A DNA stretch of 64,000 bases. Origin: Candidimonas humi (lineage in GTDB: Bacteria > Pseudomonadota > Gammaproteobacteria > Burkholderiales > Burkholderiaceae_B). The position numbers and the translations under genes are program-made. The notes under the pieces are model-generated. The model was not told the origin of the DNA. It did not search any database and saw nothing but the letters and a program-made list of their open reading frames with translations. The DNA is taken from assembly GCF_019166065.1 (NCBI RefSeq), contig NZ_JAHTBN010000001.1, positions 496,001 through 560,000 on the forward strand, read 5' to 3'. Each line of letters opens with the position of its first letter. The stretch's first letter is position 1. Shown here piece by piece: positions 10,371-19,731 of this stretch.

Positions 10371-11158
10371 CGCGGCGGCAGGTAGGACAGCGGGTTGACG
10401 GGCGTGCCCTTGCGGCGGATCTCGAAATGCAGGCGCGGCGAAGTGGTGTCGGTCTGGCCGAAGGTGGCGATCTTGGCGCCGCGGTGCACCTGCTGGCCGC
10501 TCTTGACCAGCAGCGTCTGGTTGTGCGCGTACGCCGTGATGAAGCCGTTGCTGTGGCCGAGCAATATCAGATTGCCCAGGCCGCGCACGCCGTTGCCGGC
10601 GTACATGACCTTGCCATCGGCCGCGGCGTAGACGGGCTCGCCCGGCGCGCCGGAGATGTCTATGCCCTTGGTGCTGGCATTGAAGCCCTGAATGATGCGC
10701 CCCGAAGCGGGCCAGCCCCAGGTGATCAGGCCGGCATCGCTGGCCTTGGCCGGCGTCTCGGTCTCGGCGCTGGCCGTCGGGGTGACAGGCACGGGCGTGG
10801 CCACGGGCGCGGCGCTCGGCGCCGCCGACGCCGAGCCGCTCAGGCGGATGGTCTGCCCTACCCGCAGTTGCGAGGGATCGCTGAGATGGTTCAGGCGCAC
10901 CAGCGTGGAGACGTCGGTATTGTTGGCCTGCGCGATCTTGTAGAGCGTGTCGCCGGGCCGCACCACATAGGTGCCGCTGCTGGACGCGGCCGCCTCGCCG
11001 GGCCCGGCCAGGTCGCTGACCGGCGCATGGGTCGTCCGGGACGCGCAGCCGGCCAGGATGGTCGAGACCAGGACGGCTGCGATCAGCAGGCAGCGCGAGC
11101 TGCTTTTGCGATGTTCGACTGCCGGCGCGGCGTAAGGCTGGGACATCCCTGCATGCAT
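10367..11158 (-). CDS. nlpD: LysM/LytM lipoprotein NlpD (amidase activator type)
   Basis: This is an envelope lipoprotein that in other bacteria activates septal amidases such as AmiC. Seen in the 263-aa product: a lipobox ILAGC near residue 38, a LysM peptidoglycan-binding domain (YVVRPGDTLYKIAQ...VGQTIRL), a Pro/Ala-rich linker and a C-terminal M23 domain. The M23 zinc ligands are lost: the H-x-x-x-D site reads TKGIDIS and the HxH site reads RLHFEI. It should therefore be non-catalytic, as in NlpD/EnvC. AGGAGAG lies 8 bp before the ATG at 11158. It lies between pcm and the exonuclease gene. Confidence 0.9.
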   Translation of the reverse strand: MHAGMSQPYAAPAVEHRKSSSRCLLIAAVLVSTILAGCASRTTHAPVSDLAGPGEAAASSSGTYVVRPGDTLYKIAQANNTDVSTLVRLNHLSDPSQLRVGQTIRLSGSASAAPSAAPVATPVPVTPTASAETETPAKASDAGLITWGWPASGRIIQGFNASTKGIDISGAPGEPVYAAADGKVMYAGNGVRGLGNLILLGHSNGFITAYAHNQTLLVKSGQQVHRGAKIATFGQTDTTSPRLHFEIRRKGTPVNPLSYLPPR

Positions 11159-11232
11159 ATGGCTCTCCTGATTGCTACGATCTGCTACTGCTGTTGCTAC
11201 ATGGTTTTGCGACCCACGGCCGATGCCGGTCG

Positions 11233-12036
11233 CTACGATTGAATTCCCGCCTTGAGCGGCACAAAACGCACGGCCTCGAGTTCTTCGCGCTGCCAGCTCG
11301 CGGACCCGGTCCGCTCCACCAGGATCAGACGTTGCACCGACGCCCCTTCGGGAGCGATCAGGCGGCCGCCCACTGCCAATTGCTCGAGCAAGGCTTGCGG
11401 AATTTTAATGCCCGCCGCCGAAATAATGATGGCGTCGAAAGGCGCCACGCCCGGCAAGCCGAGAGTCCCGTCGCCATACGACAGCCGCACCCGGGAAATC
11501 AGGCGCAGCGCCCGCAGGTTCTGGCGCGCCAGCTCGTACAGGCCGCGTATGCGTTCGATGCAATGCACTTCTTTGATGAACTGGGCCAGCACCGCGGCCT
11601 GGTACCCGCAGCCCGCCCCGACCTCCAGCACCCGGACCGGATCGCGATTCTCGGTTACTGCGGAGATCATGCGCGCCACTACCCAGGGTTGCGAGATGGT
11701 CTGGCCATGGCCGATGGGCAGCGCGGCGTCTTCGTATGCGCGGCTGGCCAGGCCTTCGTCGACGAAACTGTGGCGCGGCACCCGCTGCATTGCGTCGAGC
11801 ACGCGCTCGTCGGCGATGCCCTGCTCGCGCAGGCGCTGGATCATCATGCCACGCGAACGCTCCGAATTCAAACCCAGGTTTGCAATCATTGACACCGGCA
11901 CGGCCTCGGGCAGGCGCGGCGCGGCCGCGCCCGAAGGCGAGATGCGGGTATTGCTGTTGGCGGCGGAAAAACCGCGCCGGCTCGCACTGCGCCCGTAGCC
12001 GCCGGGGAATGGAGCGGGGTTCAGAGGCTTGCGCAT
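11233..12036 (-). CDS. pcm: Protein-L-isoaspartate O-methyltransferase
   Basis: This SAM-dependent enzyme repairs L-isoaspartyl residues in damaged proteins. The 267-aa product has the SAM motif [16 protein letters not shown] and the PCMT region [20 protein letters not shown]. The N-terminal ~50 residues are low-complexity and Arg/Pro/Ser-rich, so translation could instead begin at the ATG of [15 protein letters not shown] kept the first ATG (12036) because it overlaps the surE end by 16 bp, as in coupled surE-pcm pairs. nlpD follows after 74 bp. Confidence 0.9.
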   Translation of the reverse strand: MRKPLNPAPFPGGYGRSASRRGFSAANSNTRISPSGAAAPRLPEAVPVSMIANLGLNSERSRGMMIQRLREQGIADERVLDAMQRVPRHSFVDEGLASRAYEDAALPIGHGQTISQPWVVARMISAVTENRDPVRVLEVGAGCGYQAAVLAQFIKEVHCIERIRGLYELARQNLRALRLISRVRLSYGDGTLGLPGVAPFDAIIISAAGIKIPQALLEQLAVGGRLIAPEGASVQRLILVERTGSASWQREELEAVRFVPLKAGIQS

Positions 12037-12779
12037 AGCGTACCCGCCCAGTCCCGCACGTCGTCGAGGATGCCGTAATCGGTAAGATCCAGGCGCAGCG
12101 GCGTGATGGAGACGATATTGTCGGCCACGGCGCCGAAATCCGTGCCCTCGGCCGAATCCGATACATGCCCCACGGGGCCTATCCAGTACACAGGATCGCC
12201 GTAGGGCGTGGTGGTCTTGACCACGGGCTCGGAGGGATGGCGCTTGCCCAGGCGCGTGACGCGCATGCCCTGCAGCGCCTGCAAGGACACGGCCGGGATA
12301 TTGACATTGAGCAGCACCTTGTGCGCGCAAGGCTGCCGGACCTGTTGCTCGATGAGCTGGCGCGCCACGGCCGCCGCGGTGTCCAGGTTGCCCCAGCCTT
12401 TTTCGGTGAGGGACAGGGCGATGGACGGCACGCCGAACAGAAAGCCTTCGGTGGCGGCGGCGACGGTGCCCGAATACAGCGTGTCCTCGCCCATGTTAGC
12501 GCCGTTGTTGATGCCGGACACCACCAGGTCGGGACGGAAATCCAGCAAGCCGGTCATGGCGACATGCACGCAATCGGAAGGCGTGCCGTTGACATAGTAG
12601 TAGCCGTTGGCCGCCTGGCGCACCGTCAGGGGCCGGTTCAGCGTCAGGGAATTCGAGGCGCCGCTGCAATTGGTTTCGGGCGCCACCACGGTCAGTTGCC
12701 CAAGGCCGTCCAGCGCCTTGACCAGGGCCTCAAGCCCCGGGGCATTGTAGCCGTCGTCATTGGACACCAGAATACGCAT
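12021..12779 (-). CDS. surE: 5'/3'-nucleotidase SurE
   Basis: This metal-dependent survival nucleotidase removes phosphate from nucleoside monophosphates. The 252-aa protein opens with the metal site [15 protein letters not shown] (Asp8, Asp9), has the conserved Ser in [12 protein letters not shown], and the NxGxNxG-type loop [13 protein letters not shown] longer frame to 13181 is antisense to plsY and is not used. It heads the surE-pcm-nlpD block on the minus strand and is divergent from plsY with about 110 bp between them. Confidence 0.95.
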   Translation of the reverse strand: MRILVSNDDGYNAPGLEALVKALDGLGQLTVVAPETNCSGASNSLTLNRPLTVRQAANGYYYVNGTPSDCVHVAMTGLLDFRPDLVVSGINNGANMGEDTLYSGTVAAATEGFLFGVPSIALSLTEKGWGNLDTAAAVARQLIEQQVRQPCAHKVLLNVNIPAVSLQALQGMRVTRLGKRHPSEPVVKTTTPYGDPVYWIGPVGHVSDSAEGTDFGAVADNIVSITPLRLDLTDYGILDDVRDWAGTLCASL

Positions 12780-12891
12780 CGCCTTCCCATTGAAATCCCT
12801 AGAACCCCAGCGATTGTACCCGGTCGTTTTGGCGTTTTGGGGACAGGCCACGGTAGAATCTCGCACACGTTCCGACCCGGAGTCCCCAGTC

Positions 12892-13530
12892 ATGTCATCT
12901 GCAGGCGTCTTTTTTTCCAGCGCGGCCCTGATCGTGCTTTCATACCTGATCGGGTCGATATCCTTCGCCGTGCTGGTAAGCCGCTGCATGGGCCTGCAAG
13001 ACCCTCGCAGCTTCGGCTCGCGCAACCCCGGCGCCACCAACGTGTTGCGCACCGGCAACAAGACGGCCGCGGCCTTGACGCTGCTGGGCGATGCCGCCAA
13101 AGGCTGGCTGGCGGTCTGGATCGTGCTGCGGGTGGCGCCCCATCTGCAACTGCCTGCGCTTGCCATTGGTTTGTCGGCCATCGCGGCCTTCCTGGGGCAC
13201 GTCTACCCGGTGTTCCTGCGCTTCAAGGGCGGCAAGGGCGTAGCCACCGCCCTGGGCGTGCTGCTCGCGCTGCAGCCCTGGCTGGCGCTGGCCACGGCCG
13301 CGACCTGGCTGATCGTCGCCTATGCCACCCGCTATTCCTCGCTGGCTTCCATCGTCGCGGCGATCTTCGCGCCGCTGTACTACCTGTTCGGCGGCAATAT
13401 CGCCTGGGAATTCGACACAGTGATCTGCCTGTGCATCGTGGTCATCAGCGCGGTGCTGATCTACCGCCACCACGCCAATATCGGCCGCCTGCTGACGGGC
13501 AAGGAAAGCCGCATCGGCGGCAAGAAATAA
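12892..13530 (+). CDS. plsY: Glycerol-3-phosphate acyltransferase PlsY
   Basis: This integral membrane acyltransferase moves an acyl group from acyl-phosphate to glycerol-3-phosphate, the first step of phospholipid synthesis. The 212-aa protein has about five membrane helices and the PlsY motifs [25 protein letters not shown] and [11 protein letters not shown]. The start at 12892 ([13 protein letters not shown]) gives the family length; upstream codons in frame are antisense to surE. It converges on tsaD. Confidence 0.94.
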   Translation: MSSAGVFFSSAALIVLSYLIGSISFAVLVSRCMGLQDPRSFGSRNPGATNVLRTGNKTAAALTLLGDAAKGWLAVWIVLRVAPHLQLPALAIGLSAIAAFLGHVYPVFLRFKGGKGVATALGVLLALQPWLALATAATWLIVAYATRYSSLASIVAAIFAPLYYLFGGNIAWEFDTVICLCIVVISAVLIYRHHANIGRLLTGKESRIGGKK

Positions 13531-13533
13531 GCC

Positions 13534-13546
13534 GGGGCGGCGCCCC
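13534..13546. terminator. Short hairpin between plsY and tsaD
   Basis: GGGGC-GGC-GCCCC fills most of the 22-bp gap between two convergent genes. It has no U-tract, so it is at best a weak bidirectional terminator. Confidence 0.35.
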
Positions 13547-13552
13547 AAGGAC

Positions 13553-14602
13553 TCAAGCGGCGGTCCGCGCGCACACGTCCTGCAGGTCCCAGCGCGGGCG
13601 CACCGTGAAGGCATGGCTGGCGCTGCCCAGGTCCGCCAGGCCGGCCTGCACCCTGAGCGCCGCCGCATAGGCGATCATGGCGCCGTTGTCGGTGCATAGT
13701 TCCAGGGGCGGGAAATACACCCGCCCGCCCCGCGCCTGCAAGGCTTGCTCGAGCCTGCGGCGCAGGCGGCGGTTGGCGCCTACCCCGCCGGCAACCACCA
13801 ATCGGGTGAGGCCGGTACGGTCCAGCGCCGCCAGCGCCTTGCCAGCCAGCACGTCCACGATGGCGGCTTCGGTTGCCGCCGCCAGATCAGTGCGGTCCTG
13901 CTCGGACAAGACGCCCTCTTCAGACCGCAGGCTCTTGGAACGCGTCAGCACCGCGGTCTTGAGCCCGCTGAAACTGAAATCCAGGTCGCCGCTGTGCAGC
14001 ATGGGGCGCGGCAGCTTGTAGCGCGTCGGGTCGCCGTGCTCGGCCAGGCGCGACAGGGCCGGTCCACCGGGATAGCCCAGCCCCAGCAGCTTGGCCGTCT
14101 TGTCGAAGGCCTCGCCCGCGGCATCGTCCAGGGTTTCGCCCAATAGTTCGTAGTCGCCCACGCCGCCCACGCGCATCAGTTGCGTGTGGCCGCCCGACAC
14201 CAGCAGCGCCACGAAGGGGAATTCGGGTCGCGGTTCGGAGAGCAGCGGCGACAGCAGATGGCCTTCGAGATGGTGTATGGGAATGGCCGGCAGGCCGCGC
14301 GCCCAGGCGAAGGCCTGCGCCACGCTGGCGCCGACCAGCAGCGCCCCGGCCAGGCCGGGGCCGGCCGTATAGGCCACCGCGTCCAGGTCGGAAAACGACA
14401 GCCCGGCCTTGCGCAGGACCTCGTCGGCCAGCGGCAGCACGCGCCGGATGTGGTCGCGCGAGGCGAGTTCGGGCACCACGCCGCCGTATTCCTCGTGCAT
14501 GGCGATCTGGCTGTGCAGCGCATGGGCCAGCAGGCCCCGTTCCGTGGACACGGCCGCCACGCCAGTCTCGTCGCAGGAACTCTCGAAACCTAGAATGATC
14601 AT
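13553..14602 (-). CDS. tsaD: tRNA N6-adenosine threonylcarbamoyltransferase TsaD
   Basis: This enzyme transfers threonylcarbamoyl to A37 of ANN-decoding tRNAs (t6A synthesis) together with TsaB and TsaE. The 349-aa product begins [16 protein letters not shown], has the iron-binding HxxxH motif at H111-H115 (HHLEGH), and the ASKH-fold loops SGGHTQLM and [11 protein letters not shown] chose the ATG at 14602 by family alignment; 35 extra codons upstream have no support. It is convergent with plsY. Confidence 0.95.
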   Translation of the reverse strand: MIILGFESSCDETGVAAVSTERGLLAHALHSQIAMHEEYGGVVPELASRDHIRRVLPLADEVLRKAGLSFSDLDAVAYTAGPGLAGALLVGASVAQAFAWARGLPAIPIHHLEGHLLSPLLSEPRPEFPFVALLVSGGHTQLMRVGGVGDYELLGETLDDAAGEAFDKTAKLLGLGYPGGPALSRLAEHGDPTRYKLPRPMLHSGDLDFSFSGLKTAVLTRSKSLRSEEGVLSEQDRTDLAAATEAAIVDVLAGKALAALDRTGLTRLVVAGGVGANRRLRRRLEQALQARGGRVYFPPLELCTDNGAMIAYAAALRVQAGLADLGSASHAFTVRPRWDLQDVCARTAA

Positions 14603-14841
14603 GGAGGGCAAGTTTACAACCGAACCCCGGCAGCAAGCCGACAGACATACAAACCCCGCCCAAACCGTCTTAGAATGGCGATCGGTCGTACCGGTTTGCG
14701 CCCACAAGAATCAAAGAACCATTTACATGGGTATGCAGCCGAAGGGAAACAAGGCCCGGCCGCGGGCAGCATGACGCGGCGCGGGCAGCGCCGTAATCCC
14801 TCCGATTGCAGCTCCGCATCAACCACTGTCTGGGGAAACAC

Positions 14842-16134
14842 ATGCTGCAAAGCTATTTCAGGCTCGACGAGCACGGGACTTCGGTGCGCACCGAAATCCT
14901 GGCCGGCCTCACCACATTCCTGACCATGTCCTACATTATTTTCGTCAATCCGGAAATTCTGGCGGGCACCGGCATGGACAAGAGCGCGGTCTTCGTGGCC
15001 ACCTGTCTGGCCGCCGCGCTGGGCACCTTGATCATGGCCTTCGTGGCCAACTGGCCCATAGGCATGGCGCCGGGCATGGGGCTGAATGCCTTTTTCGCCT
15101 TTACCGTGGTCGGGGCCATGGGCTATAGCTGGCAGCAGGCGCTGGGCGCCGTGTTCATATCGGGCGCCATCTTCGTCGTCCTTACCGTCACAGGCATACG
15201 AAAATGGCTGGTCGAGGGCATCCCGCATTCATTGCGATCGGCCATAGCCGCCGGCATAGGCCTGTTCCTGGCCATCATCGCGCTGGGCAGCGCGGGCATC
15301 GTGGTCGCCAACCCGGCGACCAAGGTGGGCCTGGGCAACCTGACCGCCGCGCCCGCCCTGTTTGCCATCCTGGGTTTCTTCATCATCGCCGCGCTCGACA
15401 CCCTGAAGGTGCGCGGCGCCATCCTCATCGGCATACTGGTCATCACCGTCCTGTCGATGGTCACGGGCTACAACCAGTTCCATGGCGTGTTCTCCGCCCC
15501 GCCCAGCCTGGCGCCGACCTTCCTGAAGCTGGACATCATGGGCGCCCTGCACACCGGCTTCGTGCACGTCATCCTGGTGTTCGTGCTGGTGGAAGTGTTC
15601 GACGCCACCGGCACCATGATAGGCGTGGCCAAGCGCGCCGGCCTGGTGCCCGAGGGCAAGCCCAATCGCCTGGGCCGCGCGCTCTTGTCCGACAGCGTCG
15701 CCATCGTGGCGGGCTCGTTCCTGGGCACCAGCAGCACCACCGCCTACATCGAGAGCGCCTCGGGCGTGCAGGCGGGCGGACGCACCGGGCTGACCGCGCT
15801 CACCATAGGCATACTGTTCCTGCTGTCGCTGTTCCTGGCCCCGCTGGCCGGCTCGGTGCCGGCCTACGCCACGGCCCCCGCGCTGCTGTATGTGGCCGGC
15901 CTGATGCTGCGCGAACTCATCGACATCGAATGGAACGACGTGACCGAAGCCGCGCCGGCCGCGCTGGCCTCCATCATCATGCCCTTCACCTACTCCATCG
16001 CCAACGGCCTGGCCTTCGGCTTCATCAGCTATGTGGTGCTCAAGGCGGTGACGGGCAAATTCAAGGACATACACATGGCTACGCTGCTGGTTGCCGTGCT
16101 GTTCGTGATCAAGTACGGGTTCTTCCCCGGCTAA
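14842..16134 (+). CDS. NCS2/AzgA-family purine permease
   Basis: This is a 12-13 helix inner-membrane importer of the AzgA subgroup (adenine/guanine/hypoxanthine:H+ symporters). The 430-aa protein begins MLQSYFRLDEHGTSVRTEILAGLTTFLTMSYI, typical for this group. It carries the substrate-site segments APGMGLNAFFAF and EVFDATGTMIGVAKRAG. GGGGAAA precedes the ATG at 14842, so I preferred it over an ATG 12 codons upstream. No purine riboswitch was recognised in the 239-bp leader. Guanine/hypoxanthine is the likely substrate by family; this is inferred. Confidence 0.88.
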   Translation: MLQSYFRLDEHGTSVRTEILAGLTTFLTMSYIIFVNPEILAGTGMDKSAVFVATCLAAALGTLIMAFVANWPIGMAPGMGLNAFFAFTVVGAMGYSWQQALGAVFISGAIFVVLTVTGIRKWLVEGIPHSLRSAIAAGIGLFLAIIALGSAGIVVANPATKVGLGNLTAAPALFAILGFFIIAALDTLKVRGAILIGILVITVLSMVTGYNQFHGVFSAPPSLAPTFLKLDIMGALHTGFVHVILVFVLVEVFDATGTMIGVAKRAGLVPEGKPNRLGRALLSDSVAIVAGSFLGTSSTTAYIESASGVQAGGRTGLTALTIGILFLLSLFLAPLAGSVPAYATAPALLYVAGLMLRELIDIEWNDVTEAAPAALASIIMPFTYSIANGLAFGFISYVVLKAVTGKFKDIHMATLLVAVLFVIKYGFFPG

Positions 16135-16500
16135 AGGCTGCGCGGGCCCATGGGCCCGCAATTCCGCTTGCGGCGGCACGGCTGCGGGACGGCCCGGAGC
16201 ACAGGGCCACCAAGCCATCGCGCCACGACACGATTGCACTGTGGCGTAATGGCCGCACAAGGCTGCGAAACTTCAGCTCTGCGGCTTCACAAGCCGCGCC
16301 CACGCAGGGCCTTGCCGCAACGGCAAGCGCGCAGCGGCGTCCTGTCTCGCTGTTGCAACCAGAAACAAGCAAATTCCCCATCTACGGGTAAACAATCAAT
16401 CGAAAATAATTGCAAAGGCTGTACACTCGGCTTTCCCTTTCTTTTATTGACACCAATGTGTGCGCCGCGCAGCCCGGCCAGCCATTGGTTCGCCCCGCCC
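16135..16500. other. Non-coding gap between the purine permease and thioredoxin
   Basis: This is 366 bp without a gene. A perfect palindrome GCGGGCCC-AT-GGGCCCGC at 16142-16159 follows the permease stop and may end its transcript, although no U-tract follows. The last ~120 bp are AT-richer and should hold the trx promoter; TACACT near 16430 is a possible -10 without a strong -35. Confidence 0.4.
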
Positions 16501-16875
16501 ATGACCACCATCAATCTGGACAAACACACTTTTCAGGCTGCGATCGGCAGCAGCCAACCCTTGATCGTGGACTTCTGGGCCCCATGGTGCGGCCCCTGCC
16601 GCAATTTCGCGCCGGTCTTCGAATCGGCCGCCGGCAAGCATCCGGACATCACTTTCGCCAAGGTCAACACCGAAGAACAACAAGAATTGGCTGCGGGCAT
16701 GAATATACGCTCCATTCCCACGCTCATGGTGTTTCGCGAACAAGTGCTGCTGTACTCGCAACCCGGCGCCCTGTCCGGCAGCCAGCTCGAAGAACTGATC
16801 ACCCAGGTCAAGGCGGTGGACATGCAGAAGGTGCATGCCGAGATCGCCGAACAGGAAAGCCGCCAGGACGCCTGA
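16501..16875 (+). CDS. Thioredoxin family protein
   Basis: This is a cytoplasmic thioredoxin-fold disulfide reductase of 124 aa. It has the redox motif WCGPC (in DFWAPWCGPCRNFAPVF) and the cis-proline segment IRSIPTLMVFRE. It lacks the N-terminal zinc domain of TrxC and has a slightly longer charged C-terminal helix than TrxA (about 108 aa). It is a secondary thioredoxin rather than the obvious housekeeping one. The gene stands alone and is convergent with yigZ. Confidence 0.88.
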   Translation: MTTINLDKHTFQAAIGSSQPLIVDFWAPWCGPCRNFAPVFESAAGKHPDITFAKVNTEEQQELAAGMNIRSIPTLMVFREQVLLYSQPGALSGSQLEELITQVKAVDMQKVHAEIAEQESRQDA

Positions 16876-16954
16876 TCCCCGCCCGGGCGCAGCCCGGCAC
16901 GGGTGCAATCAAAAACGTCAAGCGCGCCTGAATCACATGGCGCGGCGCAAGGCA

Positions 16955-17587
16955 TTACCCGCCCCGCATCGAATCCGCACGAAGCACGTCCTGTCGCGCG
17001 TCGTGCTCCTGCCATTCCCCCTGCCCCCGCGTCAGATCCGCATACAGCGCCCTGAGTGCGGACACCGCGGCGACGGGCACGTCCAGCGTCCAGTGCACGC
17101 CCCGGGCATCGAAATCCTCGGCCTCGATGCGGGCGCCGCACTGCGCCAGGCGCGCCCGCAGCGCCGCAATGTCGGCATAAGGACAATGGCATGCGATGCG
17201 CGCGAACTCGACGATTTCCACCTTCCCGGCCAGGCGCAGGCATTCGGCCGCCGAACCGCCATAGGCGCGGGCCAGGCCCCCAGTGCCCAGCTTGATGCCG
17301 CCGAACCAGCGCGAAACCAGCACCGCGACGCGATCGCACTGCTGGCTATGGATGGCTTGCAATATGGGGCGGCCCGCAGTGCCGCCCGGCTCGCCGTCGT
17401 CGCTGCTGCGATAGGCCGGGCCGATCCGATAGGCCCAGCAATTGTGAGTGGCCGCAGCCTGGGAACGCGCCTGGATGAAGCGCAAGGCCTCGGCCGGCGT
17501 CCCGACAGGCGCCGCGCACACCAGGAAACGGCTCTTGCGGATTTCCTGTTCATGGACCGCCTCTGCGGCCAGGGTGTGGCAGCTCAT
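16955..17587 (-). CDS. yigZ: YigZ/IMPACT family protein
   Basis: This 210-aa protein of the YigZ/IMPACT family has an N-terminal UPF0029 domain (RKSRFLVCAAPV...ATHNCWAYRIG, DDGEPGGTAGRPIL, SRWFGGIKLGTGGLARAYGG) and a C-terminal DUF1949 ferredoxin-like domain. The human IMPACT homologue regulates the kinase GCN2; the bacterial role is not settled, and links to ribosome or RNA binding have been suggested. The gene lies 22 bp after ybiT on the same strand, so the two are probably one transcript, which fits a translation-related role. Confidence 0.88.
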   Translation of the reverse strand: MSCHTLAAEAVHEQEIRKSRFLVCAAPVGTPAEALRFIQARSQAAATHNCWAYRIGPAYRSSDDGEPGGTAGRPILQAIHSQQCDRVAVLVSRWFGGIKLGTGGLARAYGGSAAECLRLAGKVEIVEFARIACHCPYADIAALRARLAQCGARIEAEDFDARGVHWTLDVPVAAVSALRALYADLTRGQGEWQEHDARQDVLRADSMRGG

Positions 17588-17609
17588 GCGCGAGCCCGCC
17601 CGGCGCCGC

Positions 17610-19208
17610 TCAAGCGGCTTCGCGGGAGCCCAGATAGTCTTCGTAGCCGCCCATGTAGTCGACGATGCGCCCGTCGGGCATGATCTCGATCACGCGCGTG
17701 GCTATGCCCGACACGAATTCGCGGTCATGCGAGACGAAGACCAGGGTCCCGGCATACTTTTCGAGCGCGAACTGCAGCGACTCTATCGATTCCATGTCCA
17801 GGTGATTGGTAGGCTCGTCCAGCAGCATCACATTGTGCCGCCCCAGCATCAGGCGGCCGAAGCTCATGCGGTTCTTCTCACCCCCCGACAGCACCCGCAC
17901 CGCCTTGACGATATCGTCGGCCGAGAACAGCAGCCGCCCCAGCACCGAACGCAGCGCCTGGTCGTCGTCGCCCGGCTTGCGATAGGCGCTCATCCAGTCG
18001 AACAGATTTTCGTCGGACTGGAATTGCTCGGACACATCCTGGGCCATGTAGCCGATGTCGGCATTCTCGGACCACTTGACCGAGCCGGCGTCCGGCGCCA
18101 GGTCGCCGGCCAGCATGCGCAGCAAAGTGGTCTTGCCCACCCCGTTGGCCCCGACGATGGCGATCTTCTCGCCGGCCTCTATCATGGCCGACAAGGGGCG
18201 TATCACGGGGTGGTCGAAGGCCTTGGCCACATCCTCGATATTGACCGCCTGGCGATGCATGACCTTGTTCTGCTCGAAGCGTATATAAGGATTCTGCCGC
18301 GACGAAGGCTTGACCTCTATGGCGCCCGCTTTGATGCGGTCGATCTGCTTCAGGCGCGAGGTCGCCTGGCGCGACTTCGACTTGTTGGCGGCAAAGCGGC
18401 GCACGAAGTCCTGCAGCTCGGCCACGCGCTCCTTGGCCTTGGCATTGGCCGCGGTGACGCGCTCGCGCGCCTGTGTGGAGGCCAGCATATAGTCGTCGTA
18501 ATTGCCCGGATAAATGCGCAGTTCGCCGTAATCCATGTCGGCCATGTGAGTGCAGACCTGGTTCAGGAAGTGGCGGTCGTGGCTGATGATGATCATGGTG
18601 CTCTGGTAGCCGTTGAGCACATCCTCCAGCCAGCGGATGGTATTGATGTCCAGGTTGTTGGTGGGCTCGTCCAGCAGCAGCACATCGGGGTTGGAGAACA
18701 GCGCCTGCGCCAGCAGCACCCGCAGCTTCCAGCCCGGGGCGACCTCGCTCATCTGCAACTGGTGCTGCTCCACGCCGATTTCCAGCCCCAGCAAAAGTTC
18801 GCCGGCACGCGCTTCGGCCGTGTAGCCGCCGAATTCGGCGAACCTGGCCTCGAGGTCGGCGGCATGCATGTAGTCTTCTTCCGTCGCGTCCGGGTTGGCA
18901 TAGATGGCATCGCGGTCGGTCATCGCCTGCCACATTTCCGCATGGCCCATCATCACCACGTCCAGCACGCGCAGATCCTCGAACGCGAACTGGTCCTGGC
19001 GCAGCTTGCCCAGGCGCACGCCCGGCTCCAGCGTCACATTGCCGCTGGTGGGCTCCAGGTCTCCGCCTATGATCTTCATGAAAGTAGTCTTGCCCGAGCC
19101 GTTGGCCCCGATCAGACCATACCGGTTGCCCTCGCCGAACTTGGCGTTGACATTCTCGAACAAAGGCTTGGGGCCGAACTGGATCGTTAGATTGGAGGTG
19201 GAAATCAC
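17610..19208 (-). CDS. ybiT: ABC-F family ATPase, YbiT-like
   Basis: This soluble ABC-F protein has two ATPase domains and no membrane part; members bind the ribosome E-site and help stalled or specialised translation. The 532-aa length fits YbiT (E. coli about 530). Domain 1 has GANGSGKTT and [11 protein letters not shown]. The linker (about 245-320) is Lys/Arg-rich, as in the P-site tRNA-interacting motif. Domain 2 has [21 protein letters not shown] and [10 protein letters not shown]. The 523-bp gap upstream carries a tandem repeat and a giant palindrome, so its promoter context is unusual. Confidence 0.93.
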   Translation of the reverse strand: MISTSNLTIQFGPKPLFENVNAKFGEGNRYGLIGANGSGKTTFMKIIGGDLEPTSGNVTLEPGVRLGKLRQDQFAFEDLRVLDVVMMGHAEMWQAMTDRDAIYANPDATEEDYMHAADLEARFAEFGGYTAEARAGELLLGLEIGVEQHQLQMSEVAPGWKLRVLLAQALFSNPDVLLLDEPTNNLDINTIRWLEDVLNGYQSTMIIISHDRHFLNQVCTHMADMDYGELRIYPGNYDDYMLASTQARERVTAANAKAKERVAELQDFVRRFAANKSKSRQATSRLKQIDRIKAGAIEVKPSSRQNPYIRFEQNKVMHRQAVNIEDVAKAFDHPVIRPLSAMIEAGEKIAIVGANGVGKTTLLRMLAGDLAPDAGSVKWSENADIGYMAQDVSEQFQSDENLFDWMSAYRKPGDDDQALRSVLGRLLFSADDIVKAVRVLSGGEKNRMSFGRLMLGRHNVMLLDEPTNHLDMESIESLQFALEKYAGTLVFVSHDREFVSGIATRVIEIMPDGRIVDYMGGYEDYLGSREAA

Positions 19209-19279
19209 TGGGAAAGTCGCAAGAAAAAATAGATAAGGGAAATACTGGAAAACTTGTTAGTTTAACAAGCGCCCATTCC

Positions 19280-19380
19280 TAGGCTTGCAGGCTCATATAT
19301 AGATTCATATATAGGTAGGCTTGCAGGCTCATAATAGGCTTGCAGGCACATATATAAGAGCTTACAGGCTCATGTACATA
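19280..19380. repeat. AT-rich degenerate tandem repeat upstream of ybiT
   Basis: Four imperfect copies of TAGGCTTGCAGGCTCATATA start at about 19280, 19316, 19335 and 19358, with irregular spacing. The array is much richer in A+T than its surroundings and has many TATATA steps. It ends about 70 bp before the ybiT start codon. It could be promoter DNA with repeated regulator sites or the remains of replication slippage. Confidence 0.75.
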
Positions 19381-19460
19381 CAGCTGCACTCTCGGACCAG
19401 AGACGTAGACAAGACACTCCCGACAGAAACCAGCACGTCCGCCCCACACGCCACCGTCCA

Positions 19461-19691
19461 GCGCCGCGGGCGGCTGGGGCTGGTCAGGCTCGTCCGAGCC
19501 CGCCGCCACCGCAGGGCGTTTTGGGGGATGCAAGGGAGGCACTGTTTGAGCCCGACGGGTGCGCACCAGCTGGGGGCTGGTGCGCCGGGCGAGTTTGCCG
19601 ACCGCCCCCAAAACGTCCGGAGGTCAAGGGCAGCCCCGGCTCAGCCGGGGCCGGGCGAGCGAGCCTGACCAGCCCCAGCCGCCCGCGGCGC
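19461..19691. repeat. 231-bp nested palindromic element (possible non-autonomous element)
   Basis: Perfect 32-bp inverted arms lie at 19461-19492 and 19660-19691 (outer end GCGCCGCGGGCGGCTGGGGC). Inside are near-perfect 14-bp arms at 19514-19527 and 19605-19618 (13 of 14). A perfect 10-bp central hairpin GCGCACCAGC/GCTGGTGCGC lies at 19561-19585 and a further hairpin GCCCCGGC-TCA-GCCGGGGC at about 19632-19650. There is no open frame with family features. It lies between ldcA and ybiT, both on the minus strand, so it would be transcribed by read-through. It resembles a MITE- or BIME-like repeat; no target-site duplication was identified. Confidence 0.85.
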
Positions 19692-19731
19692 GGGTAAAGA
19701 ACCCCAAAAACTCAATACTCAAGCTCAAAGC

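Noticed and set aside
14603..14841. Purine riboswitch before the purine permease
   Set aside because: The conserved purine aptamer core and paired loops were not found in this leader.
19411..19731. Open frames of 110-120 codons on both strands
   Set aside because: They come from the GC-rich palindrome, read through both arms, and have no ribosome sites or protein-like composition.
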